A DNA stretch of 64,000 nucleotides from Dendrocalamus latiflorus (taxonomy: Eukaryota; Streptophyta; Magnoliopsida; Poales; Poaceae): NCBI GenBank assembly GCA_017311315.1, contig CM029664.1:45786510-45850509 (forward strand). Reading direction: 5' to 3'. The translations under genes were made by a program, and so were the position numbers. Position 1 is the stretch's first letter; every line of letters begins with the position of its first letter. The notes beneath the pieces were generated by a model that saw only the letters and a program-made list of their open reading frames with translations, was not told the DNA's origin and made no database searches. This document shows, piece by piece, positions 12,394-22,624 of this stretch.

Positions 12394-12719
12394 GCAAGTC
12401 TTTTTCGTTACGGGTGCGTTTGTCGAATTGCCGTGTTTGACCGCAGCCACCGTTGGATTCAGCCTGAGTTTTCATACATGTGTACAGCGTGCCAATGTTT
12501 GTTCCTTTCGACTTCGCTCAAACAACCAACTGGCACTCAGTTTCTTCGCATTGAGTAGACTGTGACCAAATGCCACTCATTACAGTCTATTTCTAGTTAA
12601 TCTAACCAGACTACCAAGGAAATCACCTCACCAAAGATTACGTACGTGCTATGGAGCGAAGACCTAACTCAGTTTGGTCTTGCACTGGTCTGAACTCTCA
12701 GCATGTATTATCTATCTAT
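12394..12719. other. Intergenic, nothing recognised
   Basis: About 330 bases without a recognisable gene or repeat. The short open frame at 12341-12565 has no family resemblance. Confidence 0.4.
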
Positions 12720-13866
12720 TATTTTATATACTACAAATCGATAATAGGTCTTTTAGAGTTGCTAAAGAAAAAGCATACTAGAAATTCTCATAAAAAGCAA
12801 AACATCAAGCCCTTAATTAAATAGGGTCCTAATTTAAAAGCTTTAGATTTGATAGTTGACTTAGAGGTATAAGAATTTATCTACATCCAAACTAATTACA
12901 CACATAGAGAAATATCTAGCCATCAATCTGGCGAACCCGAATTTTAACAGTTTAGATTAAAAGAAATAGTTCATGTCAAGTACAATCCAAATTAACAGAA
13001 ATTAAAAATTAAAAATAAAGAAAAATTAACAATTTACACACAATTTCCAAAGTAACATCCATAAAATAACTAAAATTTGCAATAATAATTAAACAAAAAT
13101 TAGCAAACTAAAAGAAAGAGTTCACGTCAAGTACAATCCAAATTAACTAAATTTTAAAATAAATTTAGTAATTTGATTTCCATAAAGCGTTCACGTAAAG
13201 TACAATCCAAATTAACTAAATTTCAAAATAAAATTAGTAATTTGATTTTTATATGAACTTCAAAGTAAACCAAAAAAACCTAAATTCAGAATAATAAATA
13301 ATGAAAATAGAAATTGATTTTTTATGAGAACGCCAACCTAAAACTAAAAAAGAAATCCACGATGAGTATGATTCAAAAACATGCAAATTCGGAATAAAAA
13401 TTAAAGGATGATTAGATATTTGATTTGTAAACAAATTTGAAATCTAAATTTTGAAAATATTAAAATTTTGTAAAGGTATACTAATTAGGCACTCCGAGGA
13501 AGCTCCCGTATTAATCAGTAAAATCTAGTCATTTATCTCACGGACCCAAATTAAAATAGCTCAAATTAAAAGAAAGAATCCTACGTCAACTACAGTCCAA
13601 ATTAACTAAAATTTAGCATAATAAAAATAATAAAATTAGCAATTTAATTTCCATACAATATCTAAAGTAACATCCATACATAAATAAATTCATACATAAA
13701 TAAATTCAAAATAATAACTAAATAAAAATAGCAAATTAAGAAAACGAGTCCACGTCGAGTGCAATCCAAATTAACTAAAATTTGAGGGAAAACAAAAATA
13801 GCAATTTGATTTCCATAAAACAAAGTAAATCCCCCCCCCCCCGGAAAAAATCTATCTATTATGTAC
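12720..13866. repeat. AT-rich diverged tandem-like repeat
   Basis: Imperfect recurring words such as TTCACGTCAAGTACAATCC, CCAAATTAACTAAA and TTTGATTTCCATA occur at irregular 70-170 bp spacing (for example near 12,970, 13,120, 13,190, 13,575 and 13,750). The reverse complement of the same words is found at 57.7-58.5 kb. A CTATCTATTAT word sits near both ends (about 12,713 and 13,852). A run of 12 C lies at 13831-13842. No coding frame is present. It is probably the body of a decayed element or a local satellite. Confidence 0.5.
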
Positions 13867-14139
13867 TAAGGGCCTGTTTGTTTCGAATTCTAGTCAAGCT
13901 AGCTACTTCTAGTAGCCAAAAGCTCTCCCAAACAGTCCAGCTTTTGGGCCAGCTACTGAGAATCTAAAAATCTGAGGAAGGCACAATTGTACTGGGACCG
14001 AGTAGCTGCAATAGCCCAGCTTCTCACAGATTCTGCGGACTAGTGCCACTTAAAGTTTAAGTTATTTACCCGCAAATGCCACTGGTTAAATACACCTCCC
14101 ACCGTCCCACGACCCAGCCGGTTCGCCTGCCGTACGGGT

Positions 14140-14411
14140 ACACCCATTACTCCCCTCTCCTCCGCTCTCCGTCTCCTCGAGCTCTCATCCAGGCGACGGC
14201 GCCCAGTGAGTGAGCGGAACGTGGCGCCCAGCCGACGGCGAGCGCGCGAGGAGGGCCGGCGAGACCAGTGACCGGGCGACGAGCACCTCGACGAGAGGCT
14301 GCCCGACGGCGACAGCGACGGAATCCCTGCCTCCGCTCCTGCATCTCACTTCCATCCCGGATTTCGTCCTCTCCCTCATCTTGGTTGTGTCTTCCCTGCC
14401 CAAACGTGAAG
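14140..14411 (+). promoter_or_regulatory. Putative promoter and non-coding leader exon of the PIF/Harbinger element
   Basis: A GC-rich block in an otherwise AT-rich element, preceded by a TATA-like TTAAATAC at about 14,083. It ends at GTGAAG followed by GTATGG, a plausible donor at 14412. An acceptor AG lies at 14949-14950, directly before the ORF1 start codon. This fits a 5' untranslated exon plus a 539-nt leader intron. It is inferred from sequence only. Confidence 0.5.
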
Positions 14412-14950
14412 GTATGGAACCCGAATCGCTGAAATTATTAGATTATGTAGTTGATCTGTAATGGATGTTGGTAGATCTGGCTCTTGCACATGAGCATTGC
14501 TATTCATGGTTATTCCCCATTGTTGTTAATGAACCCAAGTCCGGCGGGTTCTCATGCGCTGCGCGTTAGGTTTTCCCTCTCCCCATCTCCCATCTCCCCG
14601 TTGGAAATTAGCTATTTAAGGTCATGCTCTAGAAATTTTTACTTGATTTTAGCGAGTGTTCAACCGAACAGATCAGTTCCTTGTGTGTAATTTTTACCTG
14701 CTGTTTGTGTTGAAAAGACATAGATACAGTCTATGTTTTCTTGTTATTAGTTCAGAATCATCTAGATCTTGTACCTCCACTAATTTTGTGCTTGCTGTTA
14801 GTTCGGGATCATATATATCTTGTTCATGTACTAATTATTTTCCTGCACTGTTGATCTGAATTTTTGTCGTCATGATACCACTGTTTATAACCATTGACAC
14901 AAAACTGAAGCATATTTTGTGAAACATCTTGTATGTATGTATGAAACTAG

Positions 14951-15876
14951 ATGGAGAAAGGGAAGACACCAAAAGCAAGTTGGGATGCTTGGGCAACCAA
15001 AATATTTTGTGAAATATATAGGGATGAAGTACTAGCTGGAAATAGGCCAACTGCAGCCTTGAATGCCACTGGTTACAAAAATCTACAAGAAAAATTCAAT
15101 GCAAAGACAAATAGAAACTATGACCGGACCAAGCTAAAGAATCGTTGGGATGCTTTGAAGAGGGAATACAGCTTATGGATTGAGCTAAAAAAGAATGCAA
15201 CCGGTCTTGGTTGGGATGTCCAAAATGGAACAATTGTTGCAGATGACGAATGGTGGACAGAAAAAATAGCGGTATGCCATTGACATTTGTAAAATTATTT
15301 TCAATTCAATACTTTGTGGCACCATTTTGTAAATAATTCTGCATATCTTTTTTCCAGGCCAACAAAGAGTATGCCAAGTTCCGTTACACACCAATGGAGA
15401 ACCTAGATTTGCTAGAAGTTATATTCCAGAACATCCATGTGTCTGGTTCGTCTTCTATTATTCCTGGTGGTCGTGAAAGCACAACTCCAATTAATGTTGA
15501 CGATGATATCGTCGATATTGGGGATGATGACAGCTCTCATGATAAGAAGACCAAGGTTGAAAAGCATAAGGGAGGTAGTATTGCGCCTAGCCCAAATAAA
15601 AAGAAGAGTCCTATGATCAAGGAAGTGAAACGTCTAGTTGATGTGATTGCTACTAGCAATTCTGTGACATCTGACCGGAATGAGAAATTGGACAATGAGA
15701 TCATAGAGCACTTGCGCATGGCTGTGAGATGTGGAGCCAAAGAAGGAAATGATGAACACTACATTGCAACCAAACTTTGTTTTAAACAAGAGTATCGTGC
15801 AGTGTTTCGTTCATTTGAAACCGATGAAGGGAGAGTTGCATGGCTTAAGAGGATGTATGAAGATAGGAAGAAGTAG
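14951..15876 (+). CDS. PIF/Harbinger ORF1 protein, Myb/SANT-like DNA-binding
   Basis: Two exons, 14951-15271 and 15358-15876, joined in phase 0 (donor GTATGC, acceptor TTTTCCAG), giving 279 residues. Residues about 8-85 match the plant Myb/SANT-like domain (Myb_DNA-bind_3 type): W at the start of helix 1 (SWDAWATKIFCEIY), then YKNLQEKFN, then LKNRWDALKREY. An acidic and lysine-rich linker (about 140-185) includes possible nuclear localisation runs (NKKKSP), followed by a helical C-terminus ending in RMYEDRKK. In known PIF/Harbinger systems this protein binds the element ends and helps bring the transposase into the nucleus; that role is inferred here. Without the splice the first exon would stop at 15283. 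The start codon directly follows an AG, as expected if a leader exon is spliced to it. Confidence 0.88.
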
Positions 15877-16019
15877 GACATGTTTGTAATCTTGTTTCAG
15901 ACTATGCTTTTTATGTAATCTTGTTGTGTTTGATACTCTATTCACACCTATGTGTTTTTATGTAATCTTGTTGTGTTGATGTACATTTCTCATGTTATCA
16001 ATTTTCGCACGAACTGTAG

Positions 16020-17208
16020 ATGAGCACATCCAGTGAGAGTGATGACTCAAATGATAGCGATGGATCATCAGTTGAGGTTAAGCGTCATAAATTAATTCTA
16101 CAAGCTGCTGCAACAGTTGCTCTCATAGGTATGCACCATGCTGAAACTTATCTCCAAAAAAGGAAAAGAGTTACTCCACGGCAATCTGGGAATCAGTGGG
16201 TTATGGATCAACTTAGGGTAACAAAAGATTGTTATCGTATGTTTCGGATGACTCCTGCAGTTTTTTACAAGTTACATGACAAACTAGTAGAAAGTTATGG
16301 TCTGAAATCAACTAGAGATTGTAATTCCATTGAAACTCTTGGTTTGTTCTTGTGGATGTGTGGTGGACCTCAATCATTTAGCCAAGTTGAGAACCGATTT
16401 AAACGGTCAACTGAAACAATTAGTACAAAATTCAGAGAAGTCCTTAAGTGTGTTAATGAGCTAGCCAAGCACAACATAAAATCAAAGGAGTCGCAATCTA
16501 CTGTGCACCCAAAGCTTCAAGATTCTCGGTTCTCACCCTATTTCAACAATTGCATTGGAGCAATAGATGGCACATATATCCCAGTTGTAGTGCCAGCCAA
16601 GGATCAAATTGCACACATTGGTCGTTATGGGTATCCTACTCAAAATGTTATGGGGATTTGCGACTTTGATATGAGGTTCATTTTTGTTGTTGCTGGATGG
16701 CCTGGATCTGCCCATGACTCTCGTATATTCAATGACACTCTATCTCGGTACTCGGAATATTTCCCACACCCTGAAGATGGTAATACAATTATCTATTTCT
16801 ATCTCTCATTTTATACATTGTCATTAATCCGATTTGATTATTGTAGGGAAATTTTATCTAGTTGATGCCGGTTATCCTAATAGAAAGGGATACCTAGCTC
16901 CGTACAAAGGGCAAAAGTATCACTTGCCGGAGTTTCAACGGGGAGGGCGCCCAAGTGGCCAAAAGGAGGTCTTCAATCATACTCACTCCTCTCTTCGTAA
17001 TGTGATTGAACGTGTGTTTGGCGTGCTAAAGATGAAGCGGCGAATTCTATTGCATATGCCAAGCTATAAGGTTGAGAGGCAAAAGAAGATCATCATTGCT
17101 TGTATGGCGCTTCATAATTTCATTCGTGACAGTGCTTTGAGTGACCATCTCTTTAAGAGGTGTGATGATGATGAAGAGTACATGTCACATGTTGATTCAA
17201 GCACATGA
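16020..17208 (+). CDS. PIF/Harbinger DDE transposase
   Basis: Two exons, 16020-16779 and 16847-17208 (donor GTAATA, acceptor ATTGTAG), giving 373 residues. The N-terminal part (about 55-150) resembles the helix-turn-helix region of plant HARBI1-like proteins (MDQLRVTKDCYRMFRM, LFLWMCGG). The catalytic domain is of the DDE_Tnp_4 type. The triad is visible as D183 in GAIDGTYIPV, D233 in GWPGSAHDSRIFND and E308 in LRNVIERVFGVLK, and the conserved DAGYPNRKGYLAPY and MALHNFIRD motifs are present. The length matches active plant PIF transposases. No stop or frameshift interrupts it. The reading frame starts 143 bases after the ORF1 stop, again directly after an AG (16018-16019), so it may be expressed by alternative splicing from the shared leader rather than from its own promoter. 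Confidence 0.92.
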
Positions 17209-17724
17209 GGTGGTTACATTGGCACGGCACAAGATGATGGTGATATGTGTGCCTTTCGTGATTCCATAGCTAACGGCTTGATGGCTTCAAGACTATAGAT
17301 AGTACCATAGAAGTTCCTTTTGATGGTGATATGTGCGCCTTATATGTCTATGAACACCTTTTGTACGTTCCCTTTGTATGGTGACATGGTAGTTATCCAT
17401 ATTAATATTTAAAATTATGATTTGGAGTCAAATTTATTGTAATGAAATTTTAATATTAGTTTCTCAATGTTTGAACTAAGTACTACAAATTTACAACATG
17501 GATGTCTCTTCTACCAATACATAATCAGGACATCAACTCACCTAAGGGCATTTCAGACAATACATCTATCAGGATACCAGTTGCACAGCTAGAATCCAGG
17601 ATGCCAAACAGGCTAGCTACTCAGACCAGCTGCTACTCAGACCAACCAGCTACTCAGCCTAGCCAGCTAGCTACTCAGACCAGCTAGCTACTCAGAATCT
17701 CCAGCTCCCCCAAACAGGCCCTAA

Positions 17725-20700
17725 AAGTCAATAACATGAGTTTACAGCTGTTAAGAAAAAAAGGGAAATAAGCTAGTGTAGAACTGGTATGGCAACAGAG
17801 AGAGAGAGAGTAAATGATGCCTTCAAATTTTTCTCCAAGTATTCACCAATCCTTCACTCTAATAGTCGTAAAGCCATGAATATTATAATAGAAAGCCAAC
17901 AAAAAAAGTGAGCAAAACGAGGAACCAAAAACTCGAGAACTTCAAGTTTCAAGTGGTTAGATTGGTTGCCAAGGCAATCTGACTGGTGCTTGGTGGCCAG
18001 ACCACCAGCACCATGCCGGTCTGATCGGCCTCAGCGATTGGACTGGAAGGAGATAAGGTATGATTGACTACCCTATTTTAGAACTAAAAATTCAGCCCAA
18101 AGCAATGTAACTTTTGGTGCAACTTCAAAAATACAACTCCAAAAGATATGAAATTTTGTACACACCTTGCTTAAGGTCTCAAGAACCAATTTCAATCCAG
18201 GATCGTAAGAATTTATATCAAACTTCAGACCTTTCTCTAAAATAAGCAAGACTGCACCAAAATCAGGCAAAAGACGAAAACAAGAAATATGACTAGCTTG
18301 TGGGTAGAAGATGGCTAAGATGACTCTAGATATATTCCCACATATTACATCAAACAAAAACTCCCAAGGGATCAAGGCAAAACAACTAGATCAAGAAAAC
18401 TCTCGAGAAGGTCAAATTCAAGCAAAATCGGATAATTTCATGGACTTGCCAAAACTGATGCCTAGATGGATAGGAATTGATTTATATGATACATCTCCAT
18501 TACTTACTCATACTTTACATCCAGCAAGATTAAGAAGGAGAGAGAGGATCAAACATCAACCAAATCAAGAGCAAATCAATCAACACAAGAGGAATACAAG
18601 ACAGATGAACAAAGTTGATATATTGCTACTTAAGGATAAATGTTTTATAATCACTCTACCTGAGGACAAGAGAGGATAGCACAACACTCACCCTTCTCAA
18701 ATACTAACCCAAGAACACTTGATTTCAATGAGTAGGATATCTGGATGGTTAACTAGCAAGTCTCTATTTCAACCCATTAAATAAACAAAACAACCAGCCC
18801 CATCTAACACTAATAGATGCTATCCACTTAGCACGTATAGGGAAAACTCGTTAACACCACTCAACATGGGTTTTACTCACACACTACACTGATGCACGCT
18901 TTTTAAAGCATATAAGCCCAAATATGATAAGTTCTTAGCCTTTAATCTAACTTAATCATCTCAACTTTTCCTTGATCTAAACCACTTTCTCAATCGCTGT
19001 GATTTTGATTTAAGGTAGTTTCTGATATTTTGATCAACTTACCAAAATACCCTTTCTTGACCCCGTCTTAATACTCCCTTGCAAGTAATCACCATGCTCG
19101 CCATGTGTAGATGCATAACTAGCTTGCCACACATCGGTAAGTCTCTCACATTCTGATTCTACTGGACCATGCCTCACTTGGACATACCAAGCCACAATAC
19201 CAAGCCACAAGGTACAACTCGTCACTTGAACTTCCCTTCAACATTTCTCGCCTTCCTTGTATCATTCTTAAGCTCAACCATCTCTTCTGGCATCCTTGAT
19301 TATTTTGGGCCTCACCTCCTCTATGAGCATAGCCTCGATCATTGTCATTGACCATGGTTGACTCCAATCGACCGTACACATCTAAAGACAAAGAAATTAT
19401 GTTTAAGTACAAGTTCTTCACAACATAATGCATATTAGCTAAAACATATATTATGCAACACAAATGCACTGACCTAAGTCAAATGAAAACATACCACGAC
19501 TCAATTTCCCAAAGTACCAAAAACCCGCCGAGCTGAAACAAGGCCGACTGGTCAAACCACTGCCTCCAGCTAGTTTGACTGCTGGTGATGGCTAGTCGGA
19601 CCGCTAGAGGGGGCTAGTCTAACCTTTGGGCGATCTGACTGCCTCTTCTAGCCAGTCAGACCGCTACATCTGCAATCTGCCCAGAGAAAACCGTAAATTT
19701 ACGATATCTAAATTTTCACTTCTCTAAAATGGCAATGGTTCACCACAACATAACCCTGTACCTTCTCACATGGTCGTCCTTCAATTTTACCCTTGATGAA
19801 TCTATTGGCAATTTCTCAAAATTACAAATAGGAGATGGTTTTAGAAAATAGAGAGGGAACTTTGCAAATGAAACCTCAAAATGATCACAAAAGGATTGCA
19901 AAGAATGAAAATGACCATATGAGCCAAAAATATAGTGAAGCTACTGAAATAGCAAGTTTTCCAAAAAAAGCTTTAAATCCACCAAATAAATTGGGAAATA
20001 TCACTCTTTTTTAGGGAAATATCACTCTAGATCCATTTGAAAGAATAATTATTTTATTTGGTCATGATGAGAAGAGATCAAAAAATTAACAGAATCACAA
20101 CAAAATATTAAAACTCCAACTTAGCAAGAATTTTAACAAAAACTCCAAATTATGAATTTTAGAAATCTTTCTCCTCAATATATGCATTTTTAATAATCTT
20201 TTTCTCCATCTGACAATTCAGTCATCAAGATGTATAGAAGAAGATAAAGTATGAATAAGATAAAGTGGCTGCATTTTATTTATTTTTAGCACAAGGAGCC
20301 ATAAAAATTATCTAAAGTGATTCTACAAGTATTACACCAAGCCATATTATATGAAGAAGCTATCTAGATCATGTCAAACCATATATAGTAAAACTAAGAT
20401 CAAATAAGCAATAATTTGGAATTAAATGGATTTTTAGCATATTGAGTTGCTCAAGATCAGAATTTAACCAAATGTATCCAGAAATAAGCTAAGCCATATC
20501 AATAAACTAAATGGAATAAATAAACTACAATGGACTCTATTTAGAGTGCTACAAGTTCATTATTGAATCAGTTTGTTCAAACACTTGGAATTTGTGCATA
20601 ATTAGCGCATTTGATAATTTTTGAAATATTTTTTGGTCTTATCTTAGTAAAGTAAGTCCCGTACTAGGAGGCATCCACAACTGTCTTCTAAGTTTTGACT

Positions 20701-20897
20701 ATTTTTCACATTTTTACTTTTTAACCATGTGCTAGATCTCAAACCTTACTACGATCATCTCAAGCAAGAAGTTTAAAAGAGTGATCTTGGTCATCCAAAA
20801 TACCCCTGAATTTATCTTCCCACTGAAAAATCTCTCTAGGGTCTTTTTGAGGTGGTCATTCTCTTAGGCTGTCCTCACATGTGGCACACTCATTGGT
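17725..20897. other. Intergenic, probably decayed transposon sequence, no gene seen
   Basis: About 3.2 kb of moderately AT-rich DNA. Two stretches (17,955-18,050 and 19,545-19,680) carry repeated words of the type GTCAGACCGCT, CGGTCTGATCG and TAGTCGGACCG, which I associate with non-coding parts of grass LTR elements, but no LTR boundary, primer-binding site or polyprotein frame was found. Open frames (for example 18311-18679 plus, 19146-19469 minus) show no domain. A duplicated GGGAAATATCACTCT occurs near 20,000. Confidence 0.35.
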
Positions 20898-21695
20898 TTT
20901 CGAAAAGAAAGTGTGCGGCACAGGGCAATGACCGGAAGATTACAAGCTTTAGGTAGGCAGCCATTTTCTAGCCAACAGAGGAGAACCTCATCGAGCTCAG
21001 GGCGCATGTATCGCATTACCTACACCAATCGGTACAACAGCAGCACCGGCACCATGGCACTAAAGCAGATAAGGAGCATCGGGAAGGTGGACGAGAAGCC
21101 GGAGTGCGAGTTCAAGTTGAAGGCGAGCATCCTCGGCAACGTCTAGCACATCAACATCATCAGGCTGTTGTGTTGCCTCTCCCACGTTGACTCCAAGCTC
21201 CTCGTGTACAACTACATGGACATTGGACAACGATAGCTTGGACAAGTGGCTCCATGGCCACGCTTTCCATGGCGTCCACTCCATGGAAAGGGCCCGATTC
21301 GCACAGAGCACGGTGCCACTGGATTGGCCAACTAGGCTTGGAGTTGCCGTCGCCACCGGCAGGGGCTATGCTACATGCACCACGAGTGCTCTCCATCCAT
21401 TGTTCACCGGGATGTCAAGAAGAGCAATATCCTGCTGGATTCAGAGTTCTGTGCTAAGGTCATGGATTTTGGGCTAGCCAACATGTTGGTGCAGGCCGGG
21501 ACACCTGACACGATGTCCATTGTTTCTGGATCGTTTGGCTACATGGCTCTTGGTAAGGAATTAAGAACTCTGATCGGTAAATTTTGGTGGATTTTACTCC
21601 TTTTGCCAAATTCTGTATAGTAACTGGTTAGTTGCTTTGGCAAATATTACAAGTTCTAGCATTCATTGACCATTTGTTTGGTCTTGTGATGTTGT
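20898..21695 (+). pseudogene. Partial, broken copy of the adjacent LRR receptor kinase (kinase region)
   Basis: Colinear with about 24,645-25,460 of the intact gene: it begins with the GAAAAG..GTGCGGCACAGGGC juxtamembrane region, covers the lysine loop (ALKQIRS), the HRD loop (SIVHRDVKKSNILLDSEF) and DFG (VMDFGLANM), and runs on through the same intron sequence to about 21,695. The glycine-loop region is scrambled, a TAG interrupts the frame at about 21,145 (GNV stop HINII), and frameshifts occur near 21,230 and 21,370. Retaining the intron means a DNA-level duplication, not a processed copy. It lacks signal peptide, LRRs, transmembrane segment and the last exon, so no functional kinase is expected. 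Confidence 0.88.
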
Positions 21696-22500
21696 AAGTT
21701 CAATCTCCATTAAGTTGGTTTTGGTAATTATGACTAATACAATTGTGAGACTAATATGTTTACTAATTATGATATTGCTTAGACTCATTTGGAGGAAAAG
21801 GTGAAAAACATAAGAGGTATATATTCAATATCATATTCTTATCTTATTGCATTTCTCGGGTCCGAAATATAGAATAAACTTCACCAAATAAATCAAACTT
21901 AAATATGTTCATATGCTTTTACAATACATTTTTGTATGCACACATTAGGAGAAGTTCACTCTATATTTTATGGTTTCATTAGTATTAATCTATATTATAT
22001 TTTCACATATTAAGGATCTTTACTTTGAAACATATCCCTTGAGTATGTATAGCTTGTGTAATTTATATATACTCATAATCAGACATGAACTTGCCTATAA
22101 TATCCATTATAATTTGTATTCTTTTAATTGTATTAATATGGATACAACTATTGTCTTTATTATTAGAGATGTCTGTTAAAAATTATGAAGAATAAGTATT
22201 TTTCCCAAAAGATATAACATATATTCTTTGTTTTAACATATAGTACTATACATTAATATCATAAATGAAACCAATTCTACAAACACGAAAATTAAATCAA
22301 ATTGATAGCGTTCTAAAAATTCTAATATTTGATTCTTTTATGTGATATACACCCTTTATTTTTCGTATGTAATTTATTTATTATCAATCATATATGTACC
22401 ACGAAACTAATTAAATATACTTTAAAAATGATACCGTACGTGGAAAAACCATGTGCCAAGCCAGGTAATTTGAAGCTTCCAAGCAAGCACGTTGTCGAGC
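21696..22500. other. AT-rich intergenic region upstream of the receptor kinase
   Basis: About 800 bases, strongly AT-rich, without a convincing frame. It separates the broken kinase copy from the intact gene and should contain the distal promoter of the latter. No specific element can be assigned. Confidence 0.4.
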
Positions 22501-22507
22501 ATATATA
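22501..22507 (+). promoter_or_regulatory. TATA box candidate of the LRR receptor kinase
   Basis: ATATATA within GAGCATATATAGCAG, about 118 bases before the start codon at 22625, where composition shifts from AT-rich to GC-rich. The spacing suits a short 5' untranslated region. Confidence 0.5.
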
Positions 22508-22624
22508 GCAGTCTCGTTCCCGCCGCATTCGCTTACCAAACAAACCGAACTCCCCTTCTCGGGTCCACCGCGGCGGCGGGGCAGAACCCACCCACGAAAA
22601 CAGGCCGAAAAACGCACAAAAGCC

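Larger units (their letters stand above)
13870..17721 (+). mobile_element. Complete PIF/Harbinger transposon with two genes
   Basis: 3,852 bp, beginning GGGCCTGTTTG and ending CAAACAGGCCC, flanked on both sides by TAA (13867-13869 and 17722-17724), the TWA-type target duplication of PIF/Harbinger. Subterminal regions contain repeated AGCTAGCTACT and AGCTACTCAGA motifs on both sides, likely transposase or ORF1 binding sites. Inside are a GC-rich leader (about 14,140-14,411), a Myb/SANT-like ORF1 gene and a DDE transposase gene, both on the plus strand and both readable without stops after one intron each. With both proteins and both ends intact, the copy is a good candidate for an autonomous element. 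Removing it and one TAA joins the flanks as TACTAAAAGTC. Confidence 0.9.

Noticed and set aside
20913..21620. Second functional receptor kinase gene
   Set aside because: In-frame TAG, frameshifts, missing ectodomain and missing last exon.
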